DNA of 64,000 nt, from positions 493,001 through 557,000 of the forward strand of contig WELB01000097.1 of NCBI GenBank assembly GCA_009602725.1, read 5' to 3'. The notes beneath the pieces are model-generated. The model was not told the origin of the DNA, searched no databases, and saw only the letters and a list, made by a program, of their open reading frames with translations. Source of the stretch: Spirogloea muscicola. Lineage: Eukaryota; Streptophyta; Zygnematophyceae; Spirogloeales; Spirogloeaceae. Below are positions 60,226-64,000 of the stretch, in pieces. Each line of letters starts with the position of its first letter. Position 1 is the first letter of the stretch. The translations under genes and the position numbers were made by a program.

Positions 60226-63200
60226 TCAAGCTTCAAGAGTCCTGGCTACCTTTGTAACACCAGCTACGCGTGCAAGGCTCACTGCTGATGTGTCAATGCA
60301 TAGCTTCTCCACTTTTGACGATACTACTTTGATAACGTCAAGAGCCATTGTCGGATCCGCATAGGATGCTGGCGTGGCTGAGAGACCTCTCTGCAGCAGG
60401 GAGAGCCAGCACATTGAATCACAATGTCATAATAATCAATAGCAGAAGTACATATGTTGGATCCACCACCTTTAGCTTACTAGCAGCTGAGAATAGTCAA
60501 GTTGCAAACCTTAGGTCCAGTTCAGGATGTCGTACTGCACCTTTGCCAGAGACTCAAACGTCTCTTCTCGATGGGACCATTCTCTCAGCACTTTCGGCAC
60601 TTCCACAGGGTTCTCGGAGAAGGGGCAGAACAGCCGCGCGTCTCTCAGTCGCATCAGCGCACCGTCAACACGGAGCTGGAGAGTACATGACCAGGACCTG
60701 GTCCTTGATTTTAGTATGATACAAGCACAAACGCTTCTCAATAAGAAATTGCTTATACGCCTTGTGCATAGTCTGCACATACAGTGTTTCATAGTTAGAT
60801 GTCGAGCAGGAACCGTTGTGAAGTCAGTCATGACACTTGATGAGCCCTTTTGCATGGTTAGGGGCAAAGGGGCTCGCTCACCCAGTACCGGAGTAAGACG
60901 AACCAACATCGCGGCATCACCCTCTGCGATGTGATATGACACAAAGTTGCATTGTCCGTGATAAGATTGGATGTTTGTTATGCGCAATGTGAAAATTGAG
61001 GTCTCCTTGCGGAGCCATTCCTCAAGCAAGTACTTGCATCAGCAGTTCCTACTGCATAAGCAGGGCGTACCAACAACCTCTCCAGTATGTAGATCTATAC
61101 TCAATATGCTAAGTACACAGCATCAGCATCATCGTCGACACGCATGAAGTCCAGGGTGTACTTAGTTACACATTGGGTTCCGGCTCAGAATCACGCACCC
61201 ATTGACAGATGTACGCGACAGCCGGATTGGAGAGTGCTCACCGTCTTAACAGTGAGCAGGGCAACGCCATTGTCTGCTAGCTCGTCCTCGTAGAGAACCA
61301 CCTGCTCACCGCAGGCTGCACAACACGTCAGACGAGATGGAAGGCACTTGCTGAGCATCTGGACAAAAGCCCACCAAAGGATCTTCAATCAAGTCAGGTC
61401 GGTCATCCTCATCCACTCTGCAGGTCCAGGTTGACTACATTGCACAAATTCTCCACTGGGACAGCCAATGTAGACGTGGTTCTTATGTAAGCATGTACAC
61501 GAGCAGAACAGGATAACGGACAGCTCTCTCCTCCTAATGTTTTGATGTCAAGGCGTGCAGAGGCCAATAGGCAACACAACAGCTGACAATGCCTTCTTAC
61601 TGATACACAATGTGCATTTGCTGAAAAGCAGAGTTTAATAAGCACTTCGTCCATGAACATGGGGCTTACATGTTAGGGTTTCATATATCAAAGAGTCAGT
61701 AATTGAGCACTATATCTGACTCTAATGCACCCAGGCCTTTGGTGGTGCACGAGAAGAACATTACAGACCTCGTCGTAGAAGAGGATAGGGTCCCGCTGCT
61801 GCAGGAGCTCATAGTCAATCTGCTCGGTCGTCTCCTCCCACCAAAGCGCCGCTGGCATCGGGGCGTTGTCGCTCTGGTGCTTGTCAAGATCAGCGGCCTG
61901 GGTTGTGGCGGAGCTGACAGGAGCTGCTGGGCCCAGAGCACTTGCTTGGTCAGGCAAGCCTCCCTGTGGAGCCTGGCAGCCGCACGATGAGAAGCCATTG
62001 GCTTCAACGCCGGTGACCATTCGAGCGACATGACTTCCATCCAGACCTTGAGACTTGATTACTAAAACCCGAGAGCCTGGACCTCTGGACAGTCACGCTG
62101 CAGTCCCCAGAAGGACGACTGCAGCTACGAATAATGGGCGACCAGATGCTCAGTGACGCACTGAAGCGGACTCAAGAACTGCTCATCAGGAGCTCACCAG
62201 GTCCAGGAGCTGCTCGGAGCCACGGTACGGCGTAGTGTAGGTGTAGTCGTAGTCCATCATCAGCTCCCGGCTTGGCTTGCTGCGCCGCACACCAACATGC
62301 AGGTTAGGAGTGAGCAATAGCTGGCCTCAGAGGTGTGCACTTGCTGGAAGTGAGCGCGACAGTGTGCGCATGTTGTGATGACTTACAAACTCTTGAATCA
62401 AGGGCTAAAGGGTTTTGGGGTCCCATTCGTTGACATGGCTGTGTCGTTGACAGATCACAGTAAGTTGCTCGTCAGTGCTCGAGCAGGTCAACGCTTGCGG
62501 CCACGAGCGCTCTTTGTGTAGGAACTGTGGACGGAAGTTGGCCTGTGATGGAGCTATATGTACATATATATGACTACAGAAATTGATGGTGGGGCTCACT
62601 GGCAGGGAGCATGAGGACATCTTCAGGAGGTATCAACTCTCAAAAGGAACAAGTGTTGTGGACAATCAGCAGTCTTTACTGTTGCATCTTATTGGCTGTG
62701 TTATGTGAAGGAACCAGAGATTAGTGGTTGTGCGAAAACTCCAGACCAAGTTGGTACTCATTGGATGTGAGCCCATTGAGTCTGGCGGTTGAGAGAGCAT
62801 GGCAGCGGGCGAGTCGAGTCCACCTGCGGTCCAGCCACCTGGCGGCGGCAGGGACTTGGACGGGCGCCAGACCCTCAGCGCGCCAAGCATGCAGCGCGTC
62901 GAGGGCGTTGAAGTGCAGCGCTGCGCCGCTGGCCTCGTGCACGAGCTCCAGGCTGTTGCCACCGAACACCATCTCCGGCAGATGGCACGTCCCCAGCTGC
63001 TCGCACCACCTGGGGACCCATGTCGTTCAGGAGTCAGCCTTCATGAGCAGGCATCGGGGACTTGCGGTCTGCAGCACATTCCAAGCCTGAAACCTAACGC
63101 TGACTGAATTCAACTCTAACTTTTCCTAACTCTAACTCTAACCCTCCACTCTAACCCTGACATTCTATTTTGACATGGAGTGAGAAGCTTTAGAGGTCTT

Positions 63201-64000
63201 AGGCCTGGGTCAACGAGAATTTAATTCCTAAACCCCAACCCGCATACCCTAAACCCTCAAACCCTTAGGCAGCAGTGGCACAGAGAAGGTGGCGTTAACG
63301 CATGGCAGCTCCGGCATCGTCGACTGGACCCCTGCGTGACCAAGGTCGTGGTGCGGGCACCCAACCAGGTGCATGTGTGTAACCAGGAGGCCCTGATTGG
63401 ACCAAGAACGCCCGACTTCGGAAGTCCAGACCCCAGCAGTGTGATGCTAAGAACACTCCATACACACCCCTTTGATCACGGTTTAGCTCTGATTGGCATT
63501 GCGCCGGCCACCTGGGTTCCACCATTACACTGAAGCAGTCCTTACCGTCTACGACAATGGGAGTATCTGCCCTTTTTCCTCAGAGCCCAATGAAATGCGA
63601 GCGGGGGGCAATCGTATGTACTCGCCACGATGTTTCCAACTTCAAGCTCGCAAGCTAGGAGGTTCAGGGTCTAGAGTTCAGGGGTTAGGGATCTAGGGTT
63701 TAGGACAGGGTTTAGGCCCTAGACCTTACCTTCAGATCAGAATTCCAATTCAGGGAAATGGCATGCAAAGATGAGACGACGGGGCATTACGTTCAGAGCC
63801 CTGAGCCTTGAGCACTGAGATCCTCAGCTCCCACATTGAGCCCTGGAATCGAACCCGTGACCCCTCAACGCTGATTCTAAGCTCTTAAACCCTGACCTTA
63901 ACGACTTCTGGAGCCCCACCTGTCGACCTCGTCGGCCGTGAGGATGTGGCGGTGCTGCGCCTCGACGCGCCAGCCGTGCACGCGCAGGCCGCGGCGGCCG
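60226..64000 (-). CDS. TIP41L: TIP41-like PP2A/TOR-pathway regulator (N-terminus beyond window)
   Basis: Minus-strand exons, partly approximate: >64000-63913 (GLRVHGWRVEAQ, ILTADEVD), 63009-62839 (LPEMVFGGNSLELVHE, LDALHAWRAEGLAPVQVPAA), about 62290-62215 (MMDYDYTYTTPYRGSE), about 62030-61770 (TEQIDYELLQQRDPILFYDE), about 61310-61242 (VVLYEDELADNGVALLTVK), about 60705-60525 (LRVDGALMRLRDARLFCPFSE, EWSHREETFESLAK) and 60390-60226 (LSATPASYADPTM to the TGA). These are the diagnostic blocks of the TIP41/TIPRL family in the right order. TIP41 proteins bind the PP2A catalytic subunit and, in plants and yeast, act in TOR signalling. The exact borders of the fourth and sixth exons are uncertain. The first one or two exons, including the start codon, lie outside the window. 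Confidence 0.9.
63105..63265. repeat. Degenerate telomere-like repeats in TIP41 intron (block 1)
   Basis: Bases 63112-63165 are mostly variants of (t)ctaac and ctaaccc. Bases 63225-63268 contain cctaaaccccaaccc and taccctaaaccctcaaaccc. The AAACCCTA units match the complement of the plant telomere repeat TTTAGGG in a decayed form. Confidence 0.7.
63655..63725. repeat. Degenerate telomere-like repeats in TIP41 intron (block 2)
   Basis: The block reads ggttcagggtctagagttca, then ggggttagggatctagggtt, then taggacagggtttagg. These are TTTAGGG-like units in the opposite orientation to block 1, so the two blocks face each other about 0.45 kb apart within the same intron. Confidence 0.7.

Overview
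This is a nuclear window from a photosynthetic eukaryote, most likely a green alga of the streptophyte type or an early-diverging plant. The evidence is many spliceosomal introns with GT-AG (sometimes GC-AG) borders, a chloroplast ClpC and a thioredoxin f precursor, a plant-type PPR-SMR protein, a plant-type DPE2, and a fused betaine-lipid synthase (BTA1), an enzyme of algae, mosses and ferns but not seed plants. The exact species cannot be read from the sequence. All exon models were built by hand, from reading-frame continuity, splice sites and remembered family motifs.

Layout, left to right. 1-5.8 kb is a nest of dispersed repeats with no gene seen. 5.9-9.4 kb (+) is an FIP2-like BTB/pentapeptide-repeat protein. 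9.4-11.6 kb is GC-rich with no recognised gene. 11.6-15.0 kb (+) is a long, low-complexity class-VIII-like bHLH transcription factor. 15.0-18.0 kb is intergenic, with repeats at 16.0-16.8 kb. 18.0-22.3 kb (-) is a PPR-SMR protein of the At1g18900/At1g74750 type. 22.4-25.6 kb holds more repeats. 25.6-28.9 kb (+) is the UAP56/Sub2 DECD-box RNA helicase. 29.5-32.2 kb (+) is a CCCH zinc-finger protein whose start falls in a 131-base assembly gap. 33.5-40.1 kb (+) is ClpC. 41.7-47.0 kb (-) is BTA1. 48.2-49.2 kb (+) is a predicted 69-residue single-span membrane protein. 49.9-51.2 kb (-) is thioredoxin f. 51.3-52.0 kb is an assembly gap followed by a poly-A run and a sequencing-adapter remnant. 52.1-59.7 kb (+) is the cytosolic disproportionating enzyme DPE2. 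60.2-64.0 kb (-) is TIP41-like, which runs off the right edge.

The genes are ordinary housekeeping or plastid-related loci and do not form a cluster with one function. Thioredoxin f and DPE2 are divergently arranged around the gap. ClpC/BTA1, the small membrane protein/thioredoxin f and DPE2/TIP41 are convergent pairs.

The most unusual features are not a new gene system. They are: (1) a modular family of dispersed repeats, one module carrying a small conserved hairpin; (2) four GC-AG introns in two genes, three of them in DPE2; (3) two independent short tandem duplications that each copy a splice acceptor plus the first bases of an exon (ClpC and BTA1); (4) an Illumina adapter remnant in the assembly; (5) degenerate telomere-like blocks inside a TIP41 intron.
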